From: Sharpea porci
GTDB taxonomy: Bacteria; Bacillota_I; Bacilli_A; Erysipelotrichales; Coprobacillaceae
NCBI RefSeq assembly: GCF_009695655.1
Contig: NZ_VUNM01000018.1
Coordinates: 1-48,425 of the forward strand
Direction of reading: 5' to 3'
Length of the DNA: 48,425 nt
The stretch's first letter is position 1. The number at the start of each line of letters is the position of its first letter. The notes under the pieces are model-generated. The model saw nothing but the letters and a program-made list of their open reading frames with translations, had not been told where the DNA came from and did not search any database. A program made the translations under genes and the position numbers. Positions 6,326 to 13,692 of this stretch are shown piece after piece.

Positions 6326-7744
6326 TTAAATATCACGTTTTTGTGGAGCGTAGTTTTCATAAGAAGGCTTTGAATGCTTTTCTTCAGCCCATAACTTATC
6401 AGCTACTGGTTTCCATTCCTTAGCATAATCAACTGTCTTGCTGATTAAATGTTCTGCTGATTCTTCTGATTCATAGTTTGTACCATGAGCATGAGTTTCA
6501 TGAACCATTCTAGTTAAATAAGCTGGATTTTCAAGCATTGGACAAGGACGTAAATGGTTCTTGTTGAAAGGCTGTTCGTTATGATAAGCCATGAATAATG
6601 GTGACTGGAGCATTTCTAGGATAGAATGATCCTTGATATTAGTGTTGGAATAATGAATGAATACACATGGTTCTGCATCACCAGTTGCATTGATATGGAA
6701 GTAGTTTCTACCACCAGCAATACATCCACCAACATATTCACCATCGTTCTGGAAGTCCATTGGGAAGAATTTAATATTCTGGTCACCACGTACTTCTCTA
6801 ATACGATGAACCATTTTAGCTCTCTGTTCTACTGTAGGCATTAATTCAGGAGCAGCATTGTTTCCTACTGGCATATAGTGGAAGTAGAAGCCAAAACGAG
6901 CACCTTTTTCATCAAGTAATTTGAAGAAGTCATCACTTGTAACAGCTTCAATATTCGCTCTTGTATAGCAAATAGATGTCCCAAAGATAATACCATATTT
7001 CTTAAGTAAATCCATTGCTCTCATAACATTGGCATAGTGACCTTCGCCACGTCTTGCATCATTTGTATCAGGTGTACCTTCAATAGAAAGCATGAATGTG
7101 ATATTACCAAGACGTAATACTTCCTTACATAATTCATCATCAATAAGAGTAGAGTTTGTATAAAGAGCAAAGAAACAATCATTATGCTTTTCTGCAAGCT
7201 TTAAGATATCTTTCTTTCTTACAAGTGGTTCCCCACCAGTCATCATATAAAGATAAGCACCTAATTCCTTACCTTCAGTAACAATCTTATCCATCTCTTC
7301 GAATGATAAATTATGTTTATGTCCATAAGTACCACTCCAACAACCTACACAATGCATATTACATGCATCAGTTGGATCAAATAAGATTAACCAAGGAATA
7401 TTACAGTTATACTTTTCACGATTAGCACGAATTGTCTTTGTGCCACGTAAGAAAGCTTCATAACCTAAGTTCAATGCCATCTTTTTCGCATAACCAGGAT
7501 CAGTTTCATCAATAACACTATTGATGATTTTCATCCATTTGTTGTTAGGATCTTTAATACCAGCACGAGCAGCATCATATTGTTCATCAGTAAAGCCAGA
7601 GCCATAGAACTGCTGAGCAAGATCCACTAATTTCAAATACTCTCCTTCACGATCCTTATCAAGATCTTTCAGTACTTTGTCAATCATTGCACCCATAGCC
7701 TTACGCTGTACTGCATGGGTCATATTTGTTAAGGTCTTATTCAT
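6326..7744 (-). CDS. Radical SAM/SPASM domain protein
   Basis: A 472-residue enzyme. The radical-SAM cluster CxxxCxxC is at about residues 129-136 (CNMHCVGC), followed by the MMTGGEPLVRK SAM-binding motif, so it would cleave S-adenosylmethionine to a 5'-deoxyadenosyl radical. A C-terminal SPASM-like region (CIAGGRNYFHINATGDAEPCVF, then CPMLENP) supplies cysteines for auxiliary iron-sulfur clusters. The about 120-residue N-terminal extension is helical and not assigned. Relatives modify peptides or act on unknown small molecules; the substrate cannot be named here because no peptide precursor or partner enzyme is adjacent. It starts at MNKTLTNMTHAVQ with GAGGGAGA upstream and is flanked by a terminator, so it is transcribed alone. 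Confidence 0.88.
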   Translation of the reverse strand: MNKTLTNMTHAVQRKAMGAMIDKVLKDLDKDREGEYLKLVDLAQQFYGSGFTDEQYDAARAGIKDPNNKWMKIINSVIDETDPGYAKKMALNLGYEAFLRGTKTIRANREKYNCNIPWLILFDPTDACNMHCVGCWSGTYGHKHNLSFEEMDKIVTEGKELGAYLYMMTGGEPLVRKKDILKLAEKHNDCFFALYTNSTLIDDELCKEVLRLGNITFMLSIEGTPDTNDARRGEGHYANVMRAMDLLKKYGIIFGTSICYTRANIEAVTSDDFFKLLDEKGARFGFYFHYMPVGNNAAPELMPTVEQRAKMVHRIREVRGDQNIKFFPMDFQNDGEYVGGCIAGGRNYFHINATGDAEPCVFIHYSNTNIKDHSILEMLQSPLFMAYHNEQPFNKNHLRPCPMLENPAYLTRMVHETHAHGTNYESEESAEHLISKTVDYAKEWKPVADKLWAEEKHSKPSYENYAPQKRDI

Positions 7745-8132
7745 ACTTTTATCTCCCTCTTTTCAAGTAAGAACAAGATAGTTATCCGCCTACCTAACTA
7801 TCTTTTTCTCAAAGTTCATTCTAACGCTAGAATGACCAACAGTCAATAATTGTGCGTTATCAAAACTGTAGAGCTATTCTCATTTCTTTGAACATCAATA
7901 TAGCCTTGACTTCCCCATTATAGCACTCCTCAATTCTTTTTAAAACGTTTATTTTCTCTTGACATAAGAAATTATATTGATGTTTAGATAATAATTTAAG
8001 TTTTTTATTTTTGAAAGCTAATTTAGTTGGACTTTCAACTATTTTTGCATATAATGGATTTAGACCTCCTTTGGGAGGCTTAATTATTGTTATATTTAAT
8101 TTTTAAATAAAATATATTTTGGAGGAAGAAAA
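7745..8132. other. 388-bp intergenic region between divergent radical-SAM and nrdD genes
   Basis: AT-rich, no gene seen. It holds a good nrdD promoter at 8027-8055 and a small CCTCC/GGAGG hairpin at 8065-8078 in the nrdD leader. I looked for NrdR-box pairs and a cobalamin riboswitch core and found neither. Confidence 0.6.
8027..8055 (+). promoter_or_regulatory. Promoter of nrdD
   Basis: TTGGAC (8027-8032), 17-bp spacer and consensus TATAAT (8050-8055), about 78 bp before the nrdD start. The transcript leader contains a 5-bp CCTCC/GGAGG hairpin of unknown role. Confidence 0.7.
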
Positions 8133-10298
8133 ATGCAGGTTAAGAAAAGAGATGGCTCTTTAGTACCATTTGATGCAGGTAAGATTGAAAATGCGATTTT
8201 AAAAGCCATGAAGAATGGTAGTGGTATCGTTCATGAAGAAGTAGCTTATAAGATTGCAAAGGAAATCAAGGATTGGCATGAATGGAATGGTGATCAGACT
8301 GTTTCTATTTATCGTATTGAAGGACAGGTCTTTGAAAAGCTCATTGATAAGGGAGAAGTGCTAACTGCAAAGGCATATGAGGGTTATCGTAAAGTAAGAG
8401 AATTCCAGCGTGAAACAAATACAATTGATAGTGAAATCTATGGTATTGTCAAACAGACTAATAAAGAAGCTATGGATGAAAACTCTAATAAGGATGCTGC
8501 CGTACTTGCGACACAGCGTGATTTAATTGCTGGTGAATTCTCAAGAGACTACTGTCGTCGTTTGATGTTGCCTCCTAAGATTGTACAGGCTCATGATGAA
8601 GGACTTATTCATTTCCATGATATGGATTATTTCATTCAGAAAATGTTTAACTGCTGTCTTGTCAATCTGAAGGATATGCTTGCGAACGGTACAGTTATTA
8701 ACGGTAAGCTTATTGAAAGACCTAAGTCATTCCAGACAGCTGCAACAATCGCTACACAGATTGTTCAGCAGATTGCCTGTGGTCAATATGGTGGACAAAC
8801 CATCTCTATCGCTCACCTCGCACCTTTCGTTAGAATCTCCTATAATAAACATAAAGATGCTGTACGTAAGGAAGGCCAGGAAGTGGGTATTGATTATACT
8901 GATGCCCAGGTTGAAAAGATTGCTAGAAGTCGTTTAAAGAAAGAAATTGAAGCCGGTGTACAGACAATCCAGTATCAGATCAATACATTCTCTACAACAA
9001 ATGGACAGGCTCCATTCCTTTCTGTCTTCATGTATTTAAATGAAGAACCTGAATACACACATGAAACTGCCATGTTGATTGAAGAAATCTTAAAACAGCG
9101 TTATTTAGGTATGAAGAATCCTGTTGGCGCCTATATTACACCAGCCTTCCCTAAATTACTTTATGTCTTAGACGAGAATAATGTACCTGATGATTCAGAA
9201 TATCGCTATTTAACTGATTTAGCTGTTAAATGTGTATCTAAGCGTATGATGCCTGACTTTATCTCTGCTAAGAAGATGAAAGAAAACTATGAAGGCAATG
9301 TCTTCCCTTGTATGGGTTGTCGTTCATTCCTTATGCCTTGGCAGGATGAAGAAGGCAATTATAAGTGGTATGGTCGTTTCAACCAGGGTGTTGTAACATT
9401 GAATTTAACTGATGTTGGTTTATCAGCTAATAAGGATATGGATGCTTTCTGGAAGATTCTTGATGAGAGATTACAATTATGTTATGAAGCATTAATGTTA
9501 AGACATGAAAGCTTAAAAGGGACTTTATCCGATGTATCTCCTATTCATTGGCAGTATGGTGGTATTGCTAGATTAAAGCCTGGGGAAACAATTGATAAGT
9601 TATTATATGGCAACTATTCAACAATCTCTTTAGGCTATATCGGACTATATGAATGTGTTGTTGCCCTTACAGGTAAATCTCATACTGATCCTGAAAATGA
9701 AGCTCTTGCAAGAAAGATCATGCAGAAGCTTAAAGACCAGTGTGCAATCTGGAGAGAAAAAACAAACATCGGCTTCTCAGTCTATGGTACGCCTGCAGAA
9801 TCTACAACATATACATTAGCACGTGCTCTTAAGAGAAGATTTGGCGAAGTGCCTGGCGTAACAGATCATGATTACATTACAAACTCATATCATGTCAATG
9901 TACGTGAAGAAATCGATGCCTTCTCTAAGTTAAAGTTTGAAAGTCAGTTCCAGGATCTTTCTACTGGCGGGGCAATCTCTTATGTTGAAGTCACAAATAT
10001 GACAAATAACTTTGAAGCAATGAAAGAACTCATCAATTACATGTATGACACAATTCAGTATGCTGAAATCAATACAAAATCAGACTATTGTCAGGTATGT
10101 GGTTTCGATGGTGAAATCTTACTTGATGACAATGGTGAATGGTATTGTCCAAACTGTGGCAATAGAAACCACAAGACACTCAATGTATGTCGTCGTACAT
10201 GTGGCTACCTTGGAGATAACTTTTGGAATAAAGGCCGCACTCAGGAGATCAAAGAAAGATTTGTTCACTTAGATAACAGAGTGTATAACGATAAATAG
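8133..10298 (+). CDS. nrdD: Anaerobic ribonucleoside-triphosphate reductase
   Basis: A 721-residue class III ribonucleotide reductase that makes dNTPs without oxygen by glycyl radical chemistry. The N-terminal ATP cone (MQVKKRDGSLVPFDAGKIENAI) senses dATP/ATP. The barrel contains FNCCLVNLKDML and FPCMGCRSFL cysteines, and the C-terminus has the zinc ligands CQVCG and CPNCG followed by the radical loop RRTCGYLGDNF, with Gly in CGYLG being the radical site. The start has GGAGGAAG upstream. The activase gene nrdG, normally next door, is 22 kb away at 32352. The last 39 codons lie inside a 148-bp repeat duplicated at 14960, because a mobile element is inserted in the gene's 3' end while keeping the frame intact. 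Confidence 0.98.
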   Translation: MQVKKRDGSLVPFDAGKIENAILKAMKNGSGIVHEEVAYKIAKEIKDWHEWNGDQTVSIYRIEGQVFEKLIDKGEVLTAKAYEGYRKVREFQRETNTIDSEIYGIVKQTNKEAMDENSNKDAAVLATQRDLIAGEFSRDYCRRLMLPPKIVQAHDEGLIHFHDMDYFIQKMFNCCLVNLKDMLANGTVINGKLIERPKSFQTAATIATQIVQQIACGQYGGQTISIAHLAPFVRISYNKHKDAVRKEGQEVGIDYTDAQVEKIARSRLKKEIEAGVQTIQYQINTFSTTNGQAPFLSVFMYLNEEPEYTHETAMLIEEILKQRYLGMKNPVGAYITPAFPKLLYVLDENNVPDDSEYRYLTDLAVKCVSKRMMPDFISAKKMKENYEGNVFPCMGCRSFLMPWQDEEGNYKWYGRFNQGVVTLNLTDVGLSANKDMDAFWKILDERLQLCYEALMLRHESLKGTLSDVSPIHWQYGGIARLKPGETIDKLLYGNYSTISLGYIGLYECVVALTGKSHTDPENEALARKIMQKLKDQCAIWREKTNIGFSVYGTPAESTTYTLARALKRRFGEVPGVTDHDYITNSYHVNVREEIDAFSKLKFESQFQDLSTGGAISYVEVTNMTNNFEAMKELINYMYDTIQYAEINTKSDYCQVCGFDGEILLDDNGEWYCPNCGNRNHKTLNVCRRTCGYLGDNFWNKGRTQEIKERFVHLDNRVYNDK

Positions 10299-10323
10299 AT
10301 GAAATTAAAAAGTTAATATTTAA
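10176..10323 (+). repeat. Left direct repeat / attL-like site in nrdD
   Basis: 148 bp identical at 147 positions to 14960-15107. It encodes the last 39 residues of NrdD including the glycyl-radical loop and 25 bp beyond the stop codon. The one difference (T10217/C15001) is a silent GAT/GAC change. Confidence 0.9.
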
Positions 10324-10350
10324 ATTCAAAAGTTTACATTTATAAGAATC

Positions 10351-10374
10351 AGTGGCATTAAACGCCACTTTTTC
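10351..10374 (+). terminator. Terminator after nrdD (element side)
   Basis: AGTGGC (10351-10356) and GCCACT (10364-10369) form a short stem followed by T5-C-T4. It occupies the same relative position as the different hairpin at 15131 behind the right repeat. Confidence 0.75.
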
Positions 10375-10492
10375 TTTTAATTCAAAAGTTTATATTAAAT
10401 CAATTTTAATCTTTCAAGTTTGAGTATTGCAATGTTACACGATAAGGACTGATTCAAGTTTAATTAAAAAGAACTGATTCTTGATAAATAGA

Positions 10493-10519
10493 AAGACGGG
10501 TTATAAGTCCCGCCTTACT
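10493..10519 (+). terminator. Possible terminator before the insertion sequence
   Basis: AGACGGG and CCCGCCT form a stem with one A:C mismatch; the following TACTATTTAAC is only moderately T-rich, so termination is uncertain. Confidence 0.35.
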
Positions 10520-10542
10520 ATTTAACAAATATTTTTAAAAAT

Positions 10543-10563
10543 AAATCCCCATTTGCACAGTAG
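10543..10563 (+). repeat. IS left terminal inverted repeat
   Basis: AAATCCCCATTTGCACAGTAG, matching the reverse complement of 11725-11745 at 19 of 21 bases. Confidence 0.85.
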
Positions 10564-10603
10564 TTCTATATGCTATAGAATAATTATGCATGTAATGCAA
10601 TTA

Positions 10604-10682
10604 TGCTTTGGTGGGTGACTGTGCTATTGTGATTTTGGCGATCCTCTGTATGGTTATCCACCAAAGCAAAGAGGATCGCCAA
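10604..10682 (+). promoter_or_regulatory. Two mutually exclusive hairpins in the transposase leader
   Basis: Stem A: TGCTTTGGTGG (10604-10614) with CCACCAAAGCA (10658-10668), 11 perfect bp. Stem B: TTGGCGATCCTCT (10635-10647) with AGAGGATCGCCAA (10670-10682), 13 perfect bp. The stems interleave and only one base separates their 3' arms, so both cannot form fully at once. Stem B buries AGAGGA, the likely ribosome-binding site of the transposase whose ATG is at 10687. Sequestering the transposase start in transcripts that enter from outside is an established strategy in IS10 and IS50; its use here is inferred. Confidence 0.65.
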
Positions 10683-10686
10683 CCTT

Positions 10687-11685
10687 ATGAAGAAAACTAA
10701 ATATTTTGCATCTAGACGAGAGACACCTTGGGACTCGACTCTACGTGATAACGTCCAGGAATTCATAAGAAATGAATATCTGGACGATTATTATGAGAAG
10801 CATCCTGCCCTGAGCGATTCCAATGAAGCTAGTCTCCTGAACGCATTTGTTCCTGTATGCTGTCCGAACTGCAGGTCATTGCGGTTTACCAGAAAAGGAT
10901 TTACTTCCAACGGAATTCAGCGATACTGCTGCAGGGACTGTGGAAAGAGGTTCAACATACTTACTGGCACGCTGCTTGACAACCACAAGATTTCCATCAG
11001 TGAATGGATTGGATTCTGCCTCAACCTTTTCAGGCATGACATCTTCTCATCAACGTCGGCTAATAACAAGAACAGCACAACAACTACTGCGTACTGAACA
11101 AAAAAGCTTTTTTTGCTTCTTGAGGACTATACGGAAGGCATAGTGCTAACGGGAAATGTGTACATTGACGAGACGTACTACAATGAAAAAGCCTTGAATC
11201 GTACCCTCAGAAATGGAAAGGAGCTCCGTGGAATCTCCAAAAACAAGTACTGCATAGCTATGGACTTTGATAGAGAGAATGTCTATGCATTCCTTGAGGG
11301 GATGGCAAAGCCAACACGGGAAAGGACGCGTGATGCCTTTAAGGATCACATAGCAAGGGGCTCGCACCTCATTCATGACAGGGAGAAGAGTCATAAAGTC
11401 CTTGCGGAGGAACTGGAGCTTAGCGAGGAAAGATACGATGCCCGTGAGATTGAAAAACTGCCAGAAAAGAAGAATCCGCTTGCGCCTATAAACCGCCAGT
11501 GCTTCATGCTTAAGGATCTCCTCAACGCTCATCCAGGATTTAACAGAAAGGACCTGCAGGGAGTCCTCAATCTCTTCTGTTTTATGCAGAACCCGCCTCA
11601 TGATAAGCTTGAGAAGGTTGAAATGCTTTTGCGAGCGATAGTGTATTCGCAAAAGACGCTAAAATATCGAGATGCATGGAAGTGA
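10687..11685 (+). pseudogene. IS1595-family transposase interrupted by an in-frame TGA
   Basis: One frame of 333 codons broken by a single TGA at 11095-11097, so only a 136-residue N-terminal piece (start 10687) would be made from the natural start. The N-terminal part has the zinc ribbon CCPNC...CCRDCGKRF and the helix-turn-helix region; the C-terminal part has DDE-type catalytic motifs (NVYIDETYY, LIHDREKSH, INRQCFMLKDLLNAHPGF). The stop follows TTTTAY and precedes TKKLFLLLEDY; a TGG-to-TGA change of a tryptophan codon would explain it. A 190-residue downstream frame could start at 11113, but it lacks the DNA-binding domain. Confidence 0.88.
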
Positions 11686-11710
11686 AACGTTGAAATATCA
11701 ACGTTTTTTT
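11685..11710 (+). terminator. Transposase terminator
   Basis: AAACGTTG (11685-11692) and CAACGTTT (11699-11706) around AAATAT, followed by T residues. Confidence 0.85.
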
Positions 11711-11724
11711 CTTCTTATATGGGT

Positions 11725-11745
11725 CCACTGTGCAAAAGGGGATTT
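11725..11745 (-). repeat. IS right terminal inverted repeat
   Basis: The reverse complement reads AAATCCCCTTTTGCACAGTGG and pairs with the left end at 10543-10563. Confidence 0.85.
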
Positions 11746-11753
11746 TAAAAAAA

Positions 11754-11949
11754 TTAGCTTTTAACTGCAATATTTTCATATGGAATATTAAACACTTTAT
11801 GAATTGCAATAAATTCAACAGCCAACATTTTTGATGACCCAGTTGCAATTCTGTTATATCTATCTACTGAAATCCCTAACAATTTAGCTGTTTCTTCTCT
11901 AGATTTTCCAGCATTAATGCGTATAGCTTCGATATAAAGTTTTTTCCAT
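11754..11949 (-). pseudogene. Frameshifted XRE-type helix-turn-helix repressor
   Basis: A short HTH protein too broken to appear as one frame. The start ATG at 11949 has an ideal AGGAGGGATAAAA ribosome-binding site but reads MEKTLYRSYTH and stops. Removing one A from the A6 run in codons 2-4 restores a 64-residue protein containing AGKSREETAKLLGISVDRYN, a typical XRE helix-turn-helix, and ending at the TAA complementary to 11754-11756. It faces the XRE gene at 12094, as in phage or ICE repressor switches. It could be a decayed gene, a slippage-controlled gene, or a sequencing error in the homopolymer. Confidence 0.7.
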
Positions 11950-11960
11950 TTTTATCCCTC

Positions 11961-12047
11961 CTAGTCCTGTAATTTAGGGATGTTCCTATCATATAGGACT
12001 TTATTGTATACTGCAAGCTATTTTTACAATATTATAGGATTTATTAC
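11961..12047. promoter_or_regulatory. Operator-like repeats between the divergent XRE genes
   Basis: Three related motifs lie in the intergenic region: TCCTGTAATTTAGGGA (11965-11980), TTCCTATCATATAGGA (11983-11998, nearly perfect dyad) and TATTATAGGA (12030-12039). Repeated TCCTAT/ATAGGA half-sites between two HTH genes suggest operators. Binding is inferred. Confidence 0.45.
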
Positions 12048-12093
12048 TAGACTTTGGGAAATTTTCATTTAAAATATGATTAAGGAGGAAAAT

Positions 12094-12345
12094 ATGACCT
12101 TAAACGAAAGAATTGGCTATGAATTACGAAGTCAAAGATTATTAAGAAGAATGACGATTCAACAAGTTGCCAATAAATTAGGCAAAAGTAAAAATACTGT
12201 CTCATATTATGAACTTGGAAAAATCAAAATTACTATTAATGATTTAATTGATTATTGTAATGTCGTCGGATGTGACTATATTGAAATATTAAAAAAAGCT
12301 AATGGTGAATGGGATAACACCATTCACCAAGATATAAAAGAATAA
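12094..12345 (+). CDS. XRE-family transcriptional regulator
   Basis: An 83-residue protein. I choose the ATG at 12094 (MTLNERIGYELRSQRL) because AAGGAGG lies eight bases upstream; an earlier ATG at 12076 has no such site. The HTH_3 domain covers residues 5-65, with MTIQQVANKLGKSKNTVSYYELGK as the helix-turn-helix, and a short acidic tail follows. It would bind the TCCTAT-type repeats in front of it and control the island genes. It is transcribed toward the HsdR-N and AbiF genes and divergently from the frameshifted repressor. Confidence 0.9.
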   Translation: MTLNERIGYELRSQRLLRRMTIQQVANKLGKSKNTVSYYELGKIKITINDLIDYCNVVGCDYIEILKKANGEWDNTIHQDIKE

Positions 12346-12455
12346 GAGCATATATTTTAACATCAAATCCAATAACTAATAACCCTTAATCAATAATCAA
12401 TAAATCACTAATTAGACAAAATGTATGTCATTGAATGCAAAAAAAGGAGTTAATC
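12346..12455. other. AT-rich spacer with short ATCAATA-like repeats
   Basis: 110 bp with several imperfect copies of AATCAATAA/CACTAATT. No gene or hairpin with a T tract was seen, so the XRE and HsdR-N genes may share a transcript. Confidence 0.3.
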
Positions 12456-13526
12456 ATGGAATTACAAGAGAAAATGTATCAATTGAGTGAAAGAATCAAA
12501 TCATTAAAGGACAATATCGAAACAGAAGAAGCAACCAAACAATCATTTATTCTTCCGTTTTTTCAAGTCTTAGGTTATGACGTTTTTAATCCACTTGAAT
12601 TTGTGCCTGAATTTACAGCTGATGTAGGCATCAAGAAACATGAAAAAGTTGATTATGCAATACTGAGGGATGGTCAACCAATAATTTTAATTGAAGCAAA
12701 ATCATGTAATGAAAAACTTGAGAAACATGATTCTCAGCTTTTTAGATATTTCGGTACAACAAAATCTAGATTTGCTATTTTGACCAACGGTATTGAATAT
12801 AAATTTTACAGTGATCTTGATCAGCCAAATGTAATGGATTCCAAACCATTTTATATTCTGAACATGGAACAGTTGAATGACCAATCGATTGATTATTTAA
12901 AGAATTTTATAAAGGATAATCTTGATATTGATAGTATCCTAGGAACAGCCTCAGATTTAAAGTATATGGGGTTATTAAAATCTGCATTTAAAGACATAAT
13001 AGAAAATCCAACTGATGATTTTGTTAGGATGATTTTAAATGATGGAGTATATGATGGTTTAAAGAATCAGCGTGTACTAGATAAATTTAAACCGCTAACG
13101 AAAAAAGCCATCAATCAATATATAAATGAACGAATGTCTAACAAATTTAAAGAAACGCTTGCTAATTCTGAAAGTGAATCGAATTCTGATACTGATGAAA
13201 CCGTTGATGATAATGAAATAGAACAAGAAACTAGTAAGATTATCACTACCTATGATGAGCTCAATGCTTTTGCTATTGTGAAAGCGATACTCAGAAAAAA
13301 TGTGTCTGTTGATCGTATCGCCTATAAAGACACTGAAAGTTATTTTGGTGTATTGCTTGATAAAAACACACGTAAATGGATATGCAGAATTAATTTGGAT
13401 TCTAGAAAAAAGCATATATTGATTTCAGACGAAAATAAGAAACCTGTTCGATATGATATCAATACACTTGATGATATCTATGATCTAGAAGATAAATTAA
13501 TAGAATCATTACAAAAGTACCTATAA
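12456..13526 (+). CDS. HsdR N-terminal-type (PD-(D/E)xK) nuclease-domain protein
   Basis: A 356-residue protein; the start at 12456 (MELQEKMYQLSERIK) has AAGGAG upstream, the earlier ATG at 12435 has none. Residues about 25-150 match the type I restriction HsdR N-terminal nuclease fold: TEEATKQSFILPFFQVLGYDVFNP, then VDYAIL and IILIEAKS giving the D...ExK catalytic set, then RYFGTTKSRFAILTNG. There is no helicase motor and no HsdM/HsdS next door, so it is not a type I enzyme. A serine/aspartate-rich linker (about 235-260) leads to a C-terminal domain (DELNAFAIVKAILRK...) found in similar stand-alone proteins. Such proteins occur in defence islands; the function is unproven. Confidence 0.85.
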   Translation: MELQEKMYQLSERIKSLKDNIETEEATKQSFILPFFQVLGYDVFNPLEFVPEFTADVGIKKHEKVDYAILRDGQPIILIEAKSCNEKLEKHDSQLFRYFGTTKSRFAILTNGIEYKFYSDLDQPNVMDSKPFYILNMEQLNDQSIDYLKNFIKDNLDIDSILGTASDLKYMGLLKSAFKDIIENPTDDFVRMILNDGVYDGLKNQRVLDKFKPLTKKAINQYINERMSNKFKETLANSESESNSDTDETVDDNEIEQETSKIITTYDELNAFAIVKAILRKNVSVDRIAYKDTESYFGVLLDKNTRKWICRINLDSRKKHILISDENKKPVRYDINTLDDIYDLEDKLIESLQKYL

Positions 13527-13537
13527 ACGATAGACGA

Positions 13538-13690
13538 AACGCCCTTATATAACGCCCTTATATATGTTAAGGCGGTAGCCTTACAGAGCAACGTAAAATA
13601 AGGGGGGGAGGGGAAAATGGATGAAATAATAACTATTAGCGTTATTTAATATGGGTATGATAAAAAACCTATTGAATAAAGGGTGTGGAT
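13538..13690 (+). ncRNA. Candidate structured RNA upstream of abiF
   Basis: The 160-bp gap has features not expected of plain leader DNA: a perfect tandem 13-bp repeat (AACGCCCTTATAT at 13538-13550 and 13551-13563), a 6-bp tetraloop hairpin TAAGGC-GGTA-GCCTTA (13568-13583), alternative pairing of CGCCCTTA with TAAGGCG, and a purine block (13599-13617). A conserved non-coding RNA upstream of abiF genes has been described, and AbiF has been reported to act as a toxin with an RNA antitoxin. That this segment is that RNA is inference; I could not match a covariance model. A 10-codon frame (MDEIITISVI, 13617-13649) with a strong ribosome-binding site is also present. Confidence 0.45.
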
Positions 13691-13692
13691 AA

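Larger units (their letters stand above)
10543..11745 (+). mobile_element. IS1595-type insertion sequence, inactive
   Basis: About 1.2 kb flanked by 21-bp inverted repeats (10543-10563 and 11725-11745, 19/21 matches, both with AAATCCCC-N-TTTGCACAGT). It holds one transposase frame interrupted by a stop codon, a structured leader and a terminator. Both flanks are A/T runs, so an 8-bp target duplication (TTAAAAAT versus TTAAAAAA is the nearest pair) cannot be confirmed. It is inserted in the left part of the integrative element. Confidence 0.85.

Noticed and set aside
7745-8132. NrdR boxes before nrdD
   Set aside because: No pair of ACACTATAT-like palindromes with the usual spacing was found.
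10584-10766. 60-residue minus-strand frame across the IS leader
   Set aside because: It is produced by the inverted repeats and has no protein features.
11095-11097. TGA recoded as tryptophan
   Set aside because: Other genes in the window use TGA as a normal stop (for example the SWIM gene), so a nonsense mutation is simpler.
13095-13415. Antisense 106-residue frame inside the HsdR-N gene
   Set aside because: A shadow frame opposite a gene with clear motifs and codon pattern; no start signal.
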